This document shows positions 28,281-37,595 of a stretch of 64,000 bases of DNA, in pieces. The stretch spans positions 62,001 to 126,000 of the forward strand of contig NZ_FNAG01000006.1 in NCBI RefSeq assembly GCF_900101825.1. Reading direction: 5' to 3'. Within the stretch, counting starts at the first letter, position 1. Each line of letters opens with the position of its first letter. The notes under the pieces were generated by a model. It was not told the origin of the DNA. It saw nothing but the letters and a program-made list of their open reading frames with translations, and ran no database searches. Source of the DNA: Aquimonas voraii (GTDB lineage Bacteria; Pseudomonadota; Gammaproteobacteria; Xanthomonadales; Xanthomonadaceae). The position numbers and the translations under genes are program-made.

Positions 28281-28906
28281 GACAGGTTGAACCTCACGCG
28301 CTGGGTGGCCCACACGCGCACGTTCTCGCCGCGATAGGTGGCCGGCTCGAACTTCCAGGTCTGCACGCCGGCCACGGCAACGTCGTCGAAGACGCCGGCA
28401 GGCTGCGCTTCCAGCACCTTGACGCGCTCGACCTGGCCGGTCGGGCCGATCAGCACGCTGAGCAGCACGTAGCCGGTCACGCCCTGCGCGCGGGCGCGCG
28501 GCGGATAGGTCATCGGCGTCTGCAGGATCGGCCGCGGCGCGACGTCCACCGTGTCGTCGGTCATCACCACATCGCCGCTGTCACCGAGGATGTCGTTGCC
28601 GAGACCCAGCTCGTTGGCGTCGAAGCCGGGCAAGCCGAAATTCAGGCCGGACAGGCCGCTGTCGAGGCCGACGATGGGTGCGGGCGCGCTGCGCTGCGGC
28701 GGGCGCTTGGGCGGTTCGGGTCGGCGTACCGGCTCGGCGGCGGGCGGCTTTTCGCGCTTGACCACCTCGATCGAGCTGAACGCGCTGCCGTCTTCCCCCT
28801 CCGGCTTCTGGAAGGGGCGATTCATGAACAGCACCAGGCCCAGCACCAGAGCGGTGCCCAGCGCAGACGCGCCCAGCCCCGCCAAGCGTGGATCGCGGAG
28901 CTTCAT
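28277..28906 (-). CDS. tonB: TonB family energy transducer
   Basis: 209 residues. One N-terminal membrane anchor (ASALGTALVLGLVLFMNRPF, about 13-32), a short Pro/Arg-rich linker (about 50-75), and a C-terminal TonB domain (about 125-209) with MTYPPRARAQGVTGYVLLSVLIGPTGQVERVKVLEA and FDDVAVAGVQTWKFEPATYRG. The linker is short, as in TonB2-type proteins that rely on a TtpC-like partner. Couples the ExbB/ExbD proton motor to outer-membrane receptors. Overlaps exbD by one base and the TPR gene by four. Confidence 0.92.
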   Translation of the reverse strand: MKLRDPRLAGLGASALGTALVLGLVLFMNRPFQKPEGEDGSAFSSIEVVKREKPPAAEPVRRPEPPKRPPQRSAPAPIVGLDSGLSGLNFGLPGFDANELGLGNDILGDSGDVVMTDDTVDVAPRPILQTPMTYPPRARAQGVTGYVLLSVLIGPTGQVERVKVLEAQPAGVFDDVAVAGVQTWKFEPATYRGENVRVWATQRVRFNLS

Positions 28907-29319
28907 CAGCCTTCCCCAGCTTCAGCAACCGTGGCGACGCCAACATCCTCGGCGCCTGCAAGCCGCGCGGCGTCGACGACGCGGATCAGCTTCTCGGCCG
29001 GCACCTGGTCGTCGGTGATGACCAGCACCGATTTCTGGGTCATGCCTTTCAGCTGGTCGCGCACCCGCGACTGGATGACCCATTCGCGCACCGGTTCGCC
29101 GTCGAGGTAGGTCTCGCCCTGGCGGTCGATGTACAGACGCACCGCCTTGGTCGAGGCCACCGTCTGCGTCTGCGCGGCCGGACGGTTGATGTCCAGCTTC
29201 ATGTCCTTGACGAAGGTCGTCGAGACCATGAAGAAGATCAGCAGGATGAAGGTCATGTCGATCATCGGGGTGAGATCGACGGCGGCTTCGGGGGACTTGC
29301 TCTGACGACGACGCAACAT
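28906..29319 (-). CDS. exbD: ExbD/TolR-type biopolymer transport protein
   Basis: 137 residues. Basic N-terminus, then VDLTPMIDMTFILLIFFMVSTTF (about 14-36), with the proton-carrying Asp of PMIDM in the only membrane helix, exactly as in ExbD. The periplasmic domain (about 45-137) ends with the usual beta-alpha pattern (SVLVITDDQVPAEKLIRVVDAARLAG). Forms the motor with the adjacent ExbB. 12 bp behind exbB. Confidence 0.94.
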   Translation of the reverse strand: MLRRRQSKSPEAAVDLTPMIDMTFILLIFFMVSTTFVKDMKLDINRPAAQTQTVASTKAVRLYIDRQGETYLDGEPVREWVIQSRVRDQLKGMTQKSVLVITDDQVPAEKLIRVVDAARLAGAEDVGVATVAEAGEG

Positions 29320-29331
29320 GAGCGGACAGCC

Positions 29332-29988
29332 TTAGGCGGTAGCCGGCGCAGCCGGCACGTGGCGGTGGTCGGCTTCGGGGTCGAAGCGGCTGATCAGCAG
29401 ATCCTTGATCTGCGCGAGGTCGAGCTCCAGCTGCTGCTGGCGCCGGTCGAGGAAGAACTTGACGATGACCCCGGGCACGGCGACCACGAGGCCCATCTGG
29501 GTGGTGAACAGGGCCGTCGAGATGCCGGCGGCGATACCGCCACCCTGCGAGAACAGGCTCATGTCGCCCAGTGAGCGGAAAGTCTCGATCATGCCCGCGA
29601 CGGTGCCGAGCAGACCCAGAAGCGGGGCGATCGAAACGACGGCCGTGATCACCGTGGCGTGCTGCTTCAGCTGGCCGTCGAAATCGCCGAAGGCTTCGTC
29701 GAGGTAGCGTCGCAGGTTGCTGCGCGGCTGCGCGCAGACCTGCATGCCGCGAACGATGGCCTGATCGACGATACCGTCCGGCGCCTTGGCGCGGCCGTCG
29801 GCGTAGCGCTTGATCAGCACCCGGACATTCTTGCGGCTGCCGCGCTGCAGCAGGGCCCAGCGCGCGCCGATGGCGTACCACAGCACCACCGCACAGACGA
29901 CCAGCACCGGCATCACGAATCCGCCGGAGCCGATGTAGGCGCCGATCGATTCGAGGAGGCTGCTGTCGGGGTCGAGTCCCAGGGCCAT
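29332..29988 (-). CDS. exbB: ExbB/TolQ-type proton-channel protein
   Basis: 218 residues, with membrane helices at about 22-42 (GGFVMPVLVVCAVVLWYAIG), 110-135 (VSIAPLLGLLGTVAGMIETF) and 145-175 (GISTALFTTQMGLVVAVPGVIV). The APLLGLLGTVAGMI block is the family signature. It builds the ExbB pentamer around ExbD. Second MotA/TolQ/ExbB-type protein in the operon, the other being the longer TtpC-like protein 27 bp upstream. Confidence 0.94.
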   Translation of the reverse strand: MALGLDPDSSLLESIGAYIGSGGFVMPVLVVCAVVLWYAIGARWALLQRGSRKNVRVLIKRYADGRAKAPDGIVDQAIVRGMQVCAQPRSNLRRYLDEAFGDFDGQLKQHATVITAVVSIAPLLGLLGTVAGMIETFRSLGDMSLFSQGGGIAAGISTALFTTQMGLVVAVPGVIVKFFLDRRQQQLELDLAQIKDLLISRFDPEADHRHVPAAPATA

Positions 29989-30015
29989 GGCGGTCGTTCG
30001 TCCGGGGCTCTGGGC

Positions 30016-31431
30016 TCAGGCCGCGTTGCGCGCGGGCTGGCCGCTACGCACGTCCTGGTAGAGGTTGACCACCTTCAGCGCGGCCTTTTCCATGTCGTCC
30101 TTGATGCTCTCGGCCCAGCCGTTCAACAGGCTGCCGAACAGCAGGGCGGGAATCGCCACGATCAGGCCCTGCATCGTCGTCACCAGCGCGGTGGCGATAC
30201 CACCCGAGAGCAGCTTGGGATCGGACGTGCCGAATTCGGTGATGACATCGAAGGTCTGGATCATGCCGGTGACGGTGCCGAGCAGGCCCAGCAGCGGCGC
30301 GACGGCGGCGATCATCAGGATGTAGGCGCCGAAGCGGTTGAGGTGCGTCGACTCGTGCAGGATCGACTCCGAGACGATGTCCTCGAGGTGCTCGCGCTCG
30401 CGATCGAGGTTGCGCAGGGCCGCGGTGACCACGCGCGCAGCCGAGCCCTTGAAGCGCTTGGCAGCGGCGATGGCGTCATCGATCTTGCGCGCACGCACGG
30501 CCGGCGCCACGCCGTCCATGATGTTCTGGATGCTGGCGCCGGCGCGCTGCAGGAACAGCGCACGCAGAACGATCAGCAGCGCCGCCGACAGGCCGAGCAG
30601 CAGGATGATGTAGCCGATCAGCCCACCCTTTTTCATCTCGGTGACGAAGCTCTTGTCTTCCGGATCGAGCACGGCGGTGTTGGCGTTCTCGAACAGGTAG
30701 GCCTTGAGCGTGGCCGGCAGCTGGCCCTGGGCCAGGGTCTGCGCGCTTTCTGCGGCCGGGTCCTTCCACAGGCGGAAGCGACCGCCGCCCGCAGGCACCA
30801 GCGCGCCGCTGCCCTGCTCGCTCACCCCGTAGGCGGCGATGTTGCCGAAGCGAACGATCTGGCCCTGCACCTCGGTACCGTCCGCAAGGAAGAACGCGCC
30901 GGGCTCGCGGCGGATTTCGCCGAGCACGCGCAGCTGGGCGATGCCCTGCTCGAACATGCCCTGCAGCTTGCCGAGCTCGTCGCGCGCCGCGAAGTCGTCG
31001 GCCGACAGGGTTTCGTTGCCGAAGCCGGCCAGCGTGCTGCGCGCCTGCTCCAAGGTCGCGTCGATGAAGCCGGCGTTCTCGGCCAGCGCAAACGCCGCCT
31101 GCTCGATGCGGGTGAGTTCCTCGGTGGCGGTCTCGGCCTCGGCGCGCTCGGCAAACACGCGGTTTTCCAGGGCGGCCACCTCCGCTTCGAGCCGCGATTT
31201 CTGTGCGGCGGTCTGCTGGCGGATCTCGGCGACGCGCGCGGTGAGCTCGCGCTTCTGGGCTTCCAGCAGCGCGTATTCGCGGCGATAGGCCTGTTCGACG
31301 TCCACGGTCGGCGCGGGCGCGGCCGTCGCGGGCGTTGGCGCCGCGGTGGCGGGCTGCGCGGGTGCGCTGTCCTGGGCAAGGGCGGCGAAGGGCATCACGC
31401 AGGCAAGGACGAGGGAGACAAGGCGGTTCAT
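30016..31431 (-). CDS. ttpC: TtpC-like MotA/TolQ/ExbB protein with N-terminal periplasmic coiled coil
   Basis: 471 residues: signal peptide (RLVSLVLACVMPFAALAQ), a coiled coil at about 45-115 rich in Glu/Ala/Arg, a beta-rich segment (about 165-245, GQIVRFGNIAAYGVSEQGSG), then a C-terminal ExbB-like channel part from about 265 (GGLIGYIILLLGLSAALLIVLRALFL; later AVAPLLGLLGTVTGMIQTFDV). This is the layout of TtpC of Vibrio TonB2 systems, which is essential for TonB2 function there. Overlaps the DUF3450 gene by four bases. The symbol is by architecture and context, not by measured identity. Confidence 0.85.
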   Translation of the reverse strand: MNRLVSLVLACVMPFAALAQDSAPAQPATAAPTPATAAPAPTVDVEQAYRREYALLEAQKRELTARVAEIRQQTAAQKSRLEAEVAALENRVFAERAEAETATEELTRIEQAAFALAENAGFIDATLEQARSTLAGFGNETLSADDFAARDELGKLQGMFEQGIAQLRVLGEIRREPGAFFLADGTEVQGQIVRFGNIAAYGVSEQGSGALVPAGGGRFRLWKDPAAESAQTLAQGQLPATLKAYLFENANTAVLDPEDKSFVTEMKKGGLIGYIILLLGLSAALLIVLRALFLQRAGASIQNIMDGVAPAVRARKIDDAIAAAKRFKGSAARVVTAALRNLDREREHLEDIVSESILHESTHLNRFGAYILMIAAVAPLLGLLGTVTGMIQTFDVITEFGTSDPKLLSGGIATALVTTMQGLIVAIPALLFGSLLNGWAESIKDDMEKAALKVVNLYQDVRSGQPARNAA

Positions 31432-32210
31432 CGGGCGGCTCCGGCGGCAGCCAGCGGCAGTTCGAACCAGCCCTGGCGGATCTGCTTGCCCAGCGCATCG
31501 AACAGGTTGCGCACCTGCGCCTGCTGGCTGGCATCGGTGAGTTCAACGAAGGCCCAGCCGCTGCCCTGGCGCTGGGCCTGGCCCAGGCGGCCGTCGCGGG
31601 TGCGGAAATACAGGGCCATCGAGCCCAGCTTGGCGACGTCGGCGAGCACGCGCTCGTCGCCGAGCTGGATGGTCTGGCTGTGCAGGCTGTTGTCGCGCGA
31701 GAGCCGGAACTCGTCCTCGAAGTAGGCCCACAGGCGGTTCACTCCGCGCTGCGCCGGCACGCTGCCGTTTTCCAGCTCACCGCGGAACCGGTCGAGTTCG
31801 CCGAGACGCTCTTCGATCTTGAACGGAAGACCGGACTGGATGTGCGCCTTCAGGGCTTCGATCGCAGCGATCAGGGCCGGGCGCAGGTTGTCGCCGCTGG
31901 CGCCGGCGGCTTCGATCTCGGCTTGCTTGGCGGCCAGCTTCTCGCGCGCTTCGCGGGCGGACAGGCCCTGGCGCTCGGCGCTGTTGCTCAGCTCGGCCTT
32001 CTGCTGGTTCAGGCCCGCCAACATCACTCGCTGCTCCTCCCGCAGCAGTTCCAGCTCGGCGTTCAGCTGCTCGACCTCGCCACGCAGGCGGATCAGGCCC
32101 TGGGCCAGTTCATCGGCCGCGTCCTGGGCCGGGGCGGGGGCGACAGCCGAGAAGCACAGGGCCGCGAACACAGCCAGTACTCGCGGTCGAAACGCGTTGG
32201 GGCGGGTCAT
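31428..32210 (-). CDS. DUF3450 exported coiled-coil protein, first gene of the TonB operon
   Basis: 260 residues from the ATG at 32210. Signal peptide (VLAVFAALCFSAVAPAPAQ), coiled coil at about 32-100 (LRGEVEQLNAELELLREEQR), then the DUF3450 body (LPFKIEERLGELDRF, RLWAYFEDEFRLSRDNSLHSQTIQL, VADVAKLGSMALYFRT). DUF3450 genes lie directly upstream of ttpC-exbB-exbD-tonB in many marine and soil gammaproteobacteria, and the product is presumed to work in the periplasm with TtpC. It opens the operon; the promoter should lie in the gap upstream. Confidence 0.88.
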   Translation of the reverse strand: MTRPNAFRPRVLAVFAALCFSAVAPAPAQDAADELAQGLIRLRGEVEQLNAELELLREEQRVMLAGLNQQKAELSNSAERQGLSAREAREKLAAKQAEIEAAGASGDNLRPALIAAIEALKAHIQSGLPFKIEERLGELDRFRGELENGSVPAQRGVNRLWAYFEDEFRLSRDNSLHSQTIQLGDERVLADVAKLGSMALYFRTRDGRLGQAQRQGSGWAFVELTDASQQAQVRNLFDALGKQIRQGWFELPLAAAGAAR

Positions 32211-32743
32211 GGAAGCTCCGGACAGCAGAAACGGCGCGGCAGAAGCTGCGCGACAGCCGCATACGCTATGACCGGGCGGTTGCGCTTTTATGACAGGGCG
32301 GTCATGCACTTGAAACATCCGCGCGCGCAGCAGCTGCGCGAAGCGACGCGAGCGGAGCTGTGATGACGGGTCCGCCAGAAGCCTGCTGCTCCAGGATCCG
32401 CGGCGAGCGCGCGCTCATGGTGGGCCAAGGCCCAGCCCATGGAAGTCGGGGTGAGCGGAAGTCCGACGGGTTGGCCGAAAGCGTCGGCACGCCGCGCAGA
32501 GCGTTGCGGCGGCGAGGCCAGCCCCGAAACGACAGTGCAGCCGAGTAAGGCCACTGACCCGACAGACGAGGTTCACGGATCACGCGAAGCCGCATCGCGC
32601 CACATTCGAATCCGCAGCCGCCAACCGCTCCACTTCAGTGGCAATTCACCCGCCCATGCCAAGACTCGGCCAGTGATGCGCGCCGCCTGCGAGCATCAGG
32701 CTGCTGGACGCCAGCCGGTGCGTCCTGACTCGGGGAGTACGCC
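32211..32743. promoter_or_regulatory. Divergent upstream region of the TonB operon; direct repeat 22 bp apart
   Basis: 533 bp without a gene. At 32270-32279 and 32292-32301 lies a 10-bp direct repeat GAC(C/A)GGGCGG with a 22-bp step, two helical turns, within the larger inverted arms ATGACC (32268-32273) and GGTCAT (32300-32305). This suits an operator about 60 bp upstream of the DUF3450 start. Assignment is weak. A degraded palindromic repeat follows at 32419; the rest shows nothing recognisable. Confidence 0.35.
32419..32439. repeat. Lone degraded copy of the GGTGGGCC palindrome
   Basis: GGTGGGCCAAGGCCCA matches the units of the two REPIN-like elements with a few changes; no inverted partner was found nearby. 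Confidence 0.6.
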
Positions 32744-34072
32744 ATGAATCGCTGGAAGACCGCCCTGCTGCTGCCGCTGTCGCTGCTGCTCGGCGGCTGC
32801 GTCACCTACCCCACCTACAGCTACCGCGACGGCACGCCGGTGCGCGACACGCACTACGTCGGCGACGATACCTACTACAGCCCGGCCAACGGCGACTACG
32901 GCGACTACTACAGCAGCAGCTACCGCTACGGCTCCGGCGGCTATCGCTACTACGCGCCGGACTACGTCAGCTACTCGGCCTACTACTCGCTGTTCTGGCC
33001 GCTGCACCGCTGGTACCACGACCCCTACTGGTACCCGGACTTCCATTACGGCGTGACCTACTTCCCGCGCAACTACTTCAGCGTCAGCTTCCACAGCGGC
33101 TGGCGCGGGCACAGCCTGTCGCACTGGGGCTATGGCAGCGGCTACAGCATCGCGCTGGGCTACAGCCACTGGTACTCGCCCTACCGCTACAGCTGGGTCG
33201 ACAGTTACTACGACTGGGATCGCTATCGCTTCCACTATCGCGAAAACCGCCAGGGCCACGGCAACTACGCGCCAGCCTACAGCCAGCCGCGGTTCGGAAA
33301 CGCGCGCAACGCCGCCGAGCGCCTCGCCTCGCGGGAGCGCGAACGCTCGGCTCCGCGCGGCGACGGCATCGCGACGGGCCTCGGCGTTCCCGCGGTGCGC
33401 GCCTACGACGGCGGCCGCGCGCCCTCGCGAGGCGCGGACTATGGTCGTCGCGGCGACACGCGCCTTGCGCCGGCCTCGGCGCCGATCACCCTGCCCGGCC
33501 CGACCATGCCCGCCCGCGAGGTCGGGTCCGGGTCCGGCTTCGATCGCCGCGAGCAGCGCAGCGCGCCCGTGCGCACGATCGAGGGCGGCCGTCGCGGTCT
33601 CGGCGATCGCGGCCCCGACAGCCAAGGCCTGGCCCTGCCCGCGACGCCACGCTCCGAGGCCCCCGCCCTGCAAAGCGCGCCGGCGCGGGTGTACGAGGAC
33701 ACGCCGGACGCCCGCGACCGCTACCGCAGCCGCGACTTCAGGCCGGCTGAGGACTACCGGCAGGCGCCGCGCATTTCGATGCCCGCGCGCGAGTATCGCG
33801 AGCCGCAGCAGCAGTTCGCACCGGCGCAGCGCTTCGAACCCGCCGCCCCGCGCGGCGAGTTCCGCACGGAGCGCGGCGGGCGCGGCTCGGACTTCGGCGG
33901 CCGCAGCGTCGATGTGCCGGCCCCCCGCGTGGAGAGCCCGCGACAGGAGATGTTCCGGAACACCCCCAGCGAGATCCGCAGCGAGCCCGCGCCACGCTTT
34001 GACGGGAGCGGGCGCGAGCAGCGCGGAGATCGTGAGTCCTCGCGCGCGCGCGAGGCGCTGCCGTTCGACTGA
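32744..34072 (+). CDS. Putative lipoprotein with Tyr-rich N-terminal and Arg-rich C-terminal halves
   Basis: 442 residues. The lipobox LLGGC places Cys19 as the lipidated residue (MNRWKTALLLPLSLLLGGC). Residues about 20-190 are extraordinarily rich in Tyr, Ser, Gly and Trp (for example DYYSSSYRYG, HWYSPYRYSW). Residues about 200-442 change to Arg/Ser/Pro/Ala-rich disordered sequence with repeats of PAPR- and REQR-like words. It resembles poorly described Tyr-rich xanthomonad envelope lipoproteins; no enzymatic motif is visible. The shift in composition may mark an envelope-anchored head with a disordered basic tail that could bind acidic cell-wall or extracellular polymers (inference). Good start: GGGGAG lies 7-12 bp upstream of the ATG. 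Confidence 0.75.
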   Translation: MNRWKTALLLPLSLLLGGCVTYPTYSYRDGTPVRDTHYVGDDTYYSPANGDYGDYYSSSYRYGSGGYRYYAPDYVSYSAYYSLFWPLHRWYHDPYWYPDFHYGVTYFPRNYFSVSFHSGWRGHSLSHWGYGSGYSIALGYSHWYSPYRYSWVDSYYDWDRYRFHYRENRQGHGNYAPAYSQPRFGNARNAAERLASRERERSAPRGDGIATGLGVPAVRAYDGGRAPSRGADYGRRGDTRLAPASAPITLPGPTMPAREVGSGSGFDRREQRSAPVRTIEGGRRGLGDRGPDSQGLALPATPRSEAPALQSAPARVYEDTPDARDRYRSRDFRPAEDYRQAPRISMPAREYREPQQQFAPAQRFEPAAPRGEFRTERGGRGSDFGGRSVDVPAPRVESPRQEMFRNTPSEIRSEPAPRFDGSGREQRGDRESSRAREALPFD

Positions 34073-34443
34073 AGAGGCCGCGGACGAGCGATCCGCGGCG
34101 GCTTCGCAGGTTGGCGGTACGGACTGCGCCGATCATGGGAGAAACGCAGCATCGGCCGGGGTGCGGTCGCATCGTGAGGAGCGAGCAGGGAGCCCTTGGC
34201 AGCTTGTTGAAAAGCTCCCTTCCGGGGAGTTCTTCAAGTTCCCGGTGCGGCGCAGGTCCGCAGAGCCTCAAGACACATCAATCGCTTAGGCGCTTGCTTC
34301 GCCGTCCCGATCCTCCCTGGTCGGGCTGGCAGGCTGTTTTTCAACAGGCTGCCAGGGTGACAGCCAAGTCCAGCGACGGAGCAGCCACGTCGCAGCCAAG
34401 CGTGCCGCCCGCGCCGGCTCGGCGCAGGCTGGCTGTTCTGACT
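34073..34443. other. Intergenic region with a MITE-like element
   Basis: 371 bp without coding signal between the lipoprotein gene and the small coiled-coil gene. The middle part is the 158-bp element with inverted terminal repeats listed separately; nothing else was recognised. Confidence 0.6.
34197..34354. mobile_element. MITE-like element with 17-bp inverted terminal repeats
   Basis: Left end TGGCAGCTTGTTGAAAA (34197-34213); right end is the reverse complement of TGGCAGCCTGTTGAAAA (34338-34354), so 16 of 17 positions match. Length 158 bp, no coding capacity. The inner part, including GACACATCAATCGC, recurs in degraded form at 41675-41841. No clear target-site duplication was seen. Likely mobilised in trans by a transposase outside the window. 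Confidence 0.7.
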
Positions 34444-34629
34444 TCAGGCGGCGAGTCGCGCCAGGGCGTCGCGGATCATCCGCTGCTGCCGCTGCAGTCG
34501 CTCCAGTTCGGATTCGCTGGCGCGCTGGCGGGCCAGTTCCTGAGCCTGCTCAACGCGGTACAGCTCGACCATGAGGTCGTGGCGGTAACGCAGATCTTCG
34601 GGCGTGTCGAAGTGCTCGATGGCGTTCAT
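34444..34629 (-). CDS. Small helical protein, unknown
   Basis: 61 residues from the ATG at 34629 (MNAIEHFDTPEDLRYRHDLM); a longer frame to 34668 exists but adds an unlikely N-terminus. Residues about 10-60 are predicted helical and coiled-coil-like (YRVEQAQELARQRASESEL, RLQRQQRMIRDALARLA). No family recognised. Third-position G+C and residue mix are those of a real gene in this genome, but with such a short product it stays uncertain. It is isolated between a MITE-like element and the mnmG upstream region. Confidence 0.5.
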   Translation of the reverse strand: MNAIEHFDTPEDLRYRHDLMVELYRVEQAQELARQRASESELERLQRQQRMIRDALARLAA

Positions 34630-35296
34630 GGCTTCAGTTCCGGATGCGGTGTTTCCGCTCCGCCCCACCGTCTTGGGTGATGGGCTTCACAGAGGTTTGT
34701 AAAAAAGCTTGCACAGGCCGACCAGGCGGCGGCAGAATCCATCGCGTTGACGCTTGAGGTCGGGTTCTGACGCACAGCGGTCGCGTCTCCTCCCCCTCCG
34801 GCACGCTCATCGGCGCCCGGGCCAACGGTCCCCTGGATTCCCCCTGTTCCTAAGACTGCCGGGCGCCGACTCTCCTCCGATCTGAGCAGCTGGAACGCGG
34901 GCGCCATCGCGTTCTTGCCTGATGTCACCTTTGCGTTTCGACACAGCGGTTGCGCACTGTGTCGGCACCCGGCACGCAATCGCCCACAGCCAGACGCTGC
35001 ACCTTCGCAGGCGCGCTTCCGAAGGCTGGGGTGTGTGCCTCGCGCTTGGATGACGCTGGCGCTGCGGCCGCGTCATTCCGACCGCGGCCGCGCGCCGTGC
35101 TACCCCGCCGCGCGCATGGCCGGTCCCTGTTCCAAACCCGGCCACCTTGCGGTCAGCCGCCGCGGGTGCAGGGCGGCGGATGCACTTTGCGTGCCAAGAG
35201 GGCCAGCGTTCACGTTTCGGCGCGACAGATCCGGGGGCACAGCCTCAGAATCCGCTCCCTGCCCTCGCCTCTCGCTGGATCACCCGGACCGCAGCC
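34630..35296. other. 667-bp intergenic region upstream of mnmG
   Basis: No gene, RNA or repeat was recognised here. Frames that extend mnmG leftwards (to 35147) encode low-complexity sequence without family similarity. The mnmG promoter must lie here, but no convincing -35/-10 pair was found by eye. Confidence 0.5.
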
Positions 35297-37216
<1,920 letters not shown>

Positions 37217-37244
37217 CTCCGCCGCAGGGCATGAGAACGCTGCT

Positions 37245-37329
37245 GAGCCCCTCTCCCCGTGGAGCGGTTCGGGGACGCTGATCGGCTGCCGATGGCAGCC
37301 GATGGCCCCGAGAGCCCGAGCGAAGCGAG
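37245..37329 (+). repeat. Dispersed 85-bp repeat, copy 2 (inverted copy at 18614-18700)
   Basis: Starts GAGCCCCTCTCCC, contains the hairpin ATCGGCTGCC-N3-GGCAGCCGAT and ends GAGCCCGAGCGAAGCGA, the same blocks as the copy between imuB and dnaE2 but in the opposite orientation. It lies in the 379-bp gap between mnmG and the gamma-glutamyltransferase gene, which also has a CTTCTC/GAGAAG hairpin at about 37451-37470 and no gene. Confidence 0.75.
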
Positions 37330-37595
37330 GTGGGGTTGGGGTGAGGGTTCGGGCGGAGCGCGGATGCGAATCTCGCACGAGCGTGCCGAAGTCTCATTGC
37401 CGCGACATCCTCGCGCTTCGAACGGCCCCTCATCGGGGGCTGCGCGCCACCTTCTCACTTGGGGAGAAGGGCAAAGCGCGGATCCTCGTCGCCCCCAATC
37501 CCCAATCCCCGCTCCCAGGCCTCCAACCAAAGCCACAGGCCGCTCACACCCTGCGGGCGCACACTCCGGGCCCTGCCCATCCGCCGGAGCCCGCC

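Noticed and set aside
35147-35296. Upstream start for mnmG
   Set aside because: The added 50 residues have no similarity to MnmG; the FAD motif starts right after the ATG at 35297.
37302-37595. Upstream start for gamma-glutamyltransferase
   Set aside because: The extension is repeat-derived and would bury the signal peptide that begins at 37596.
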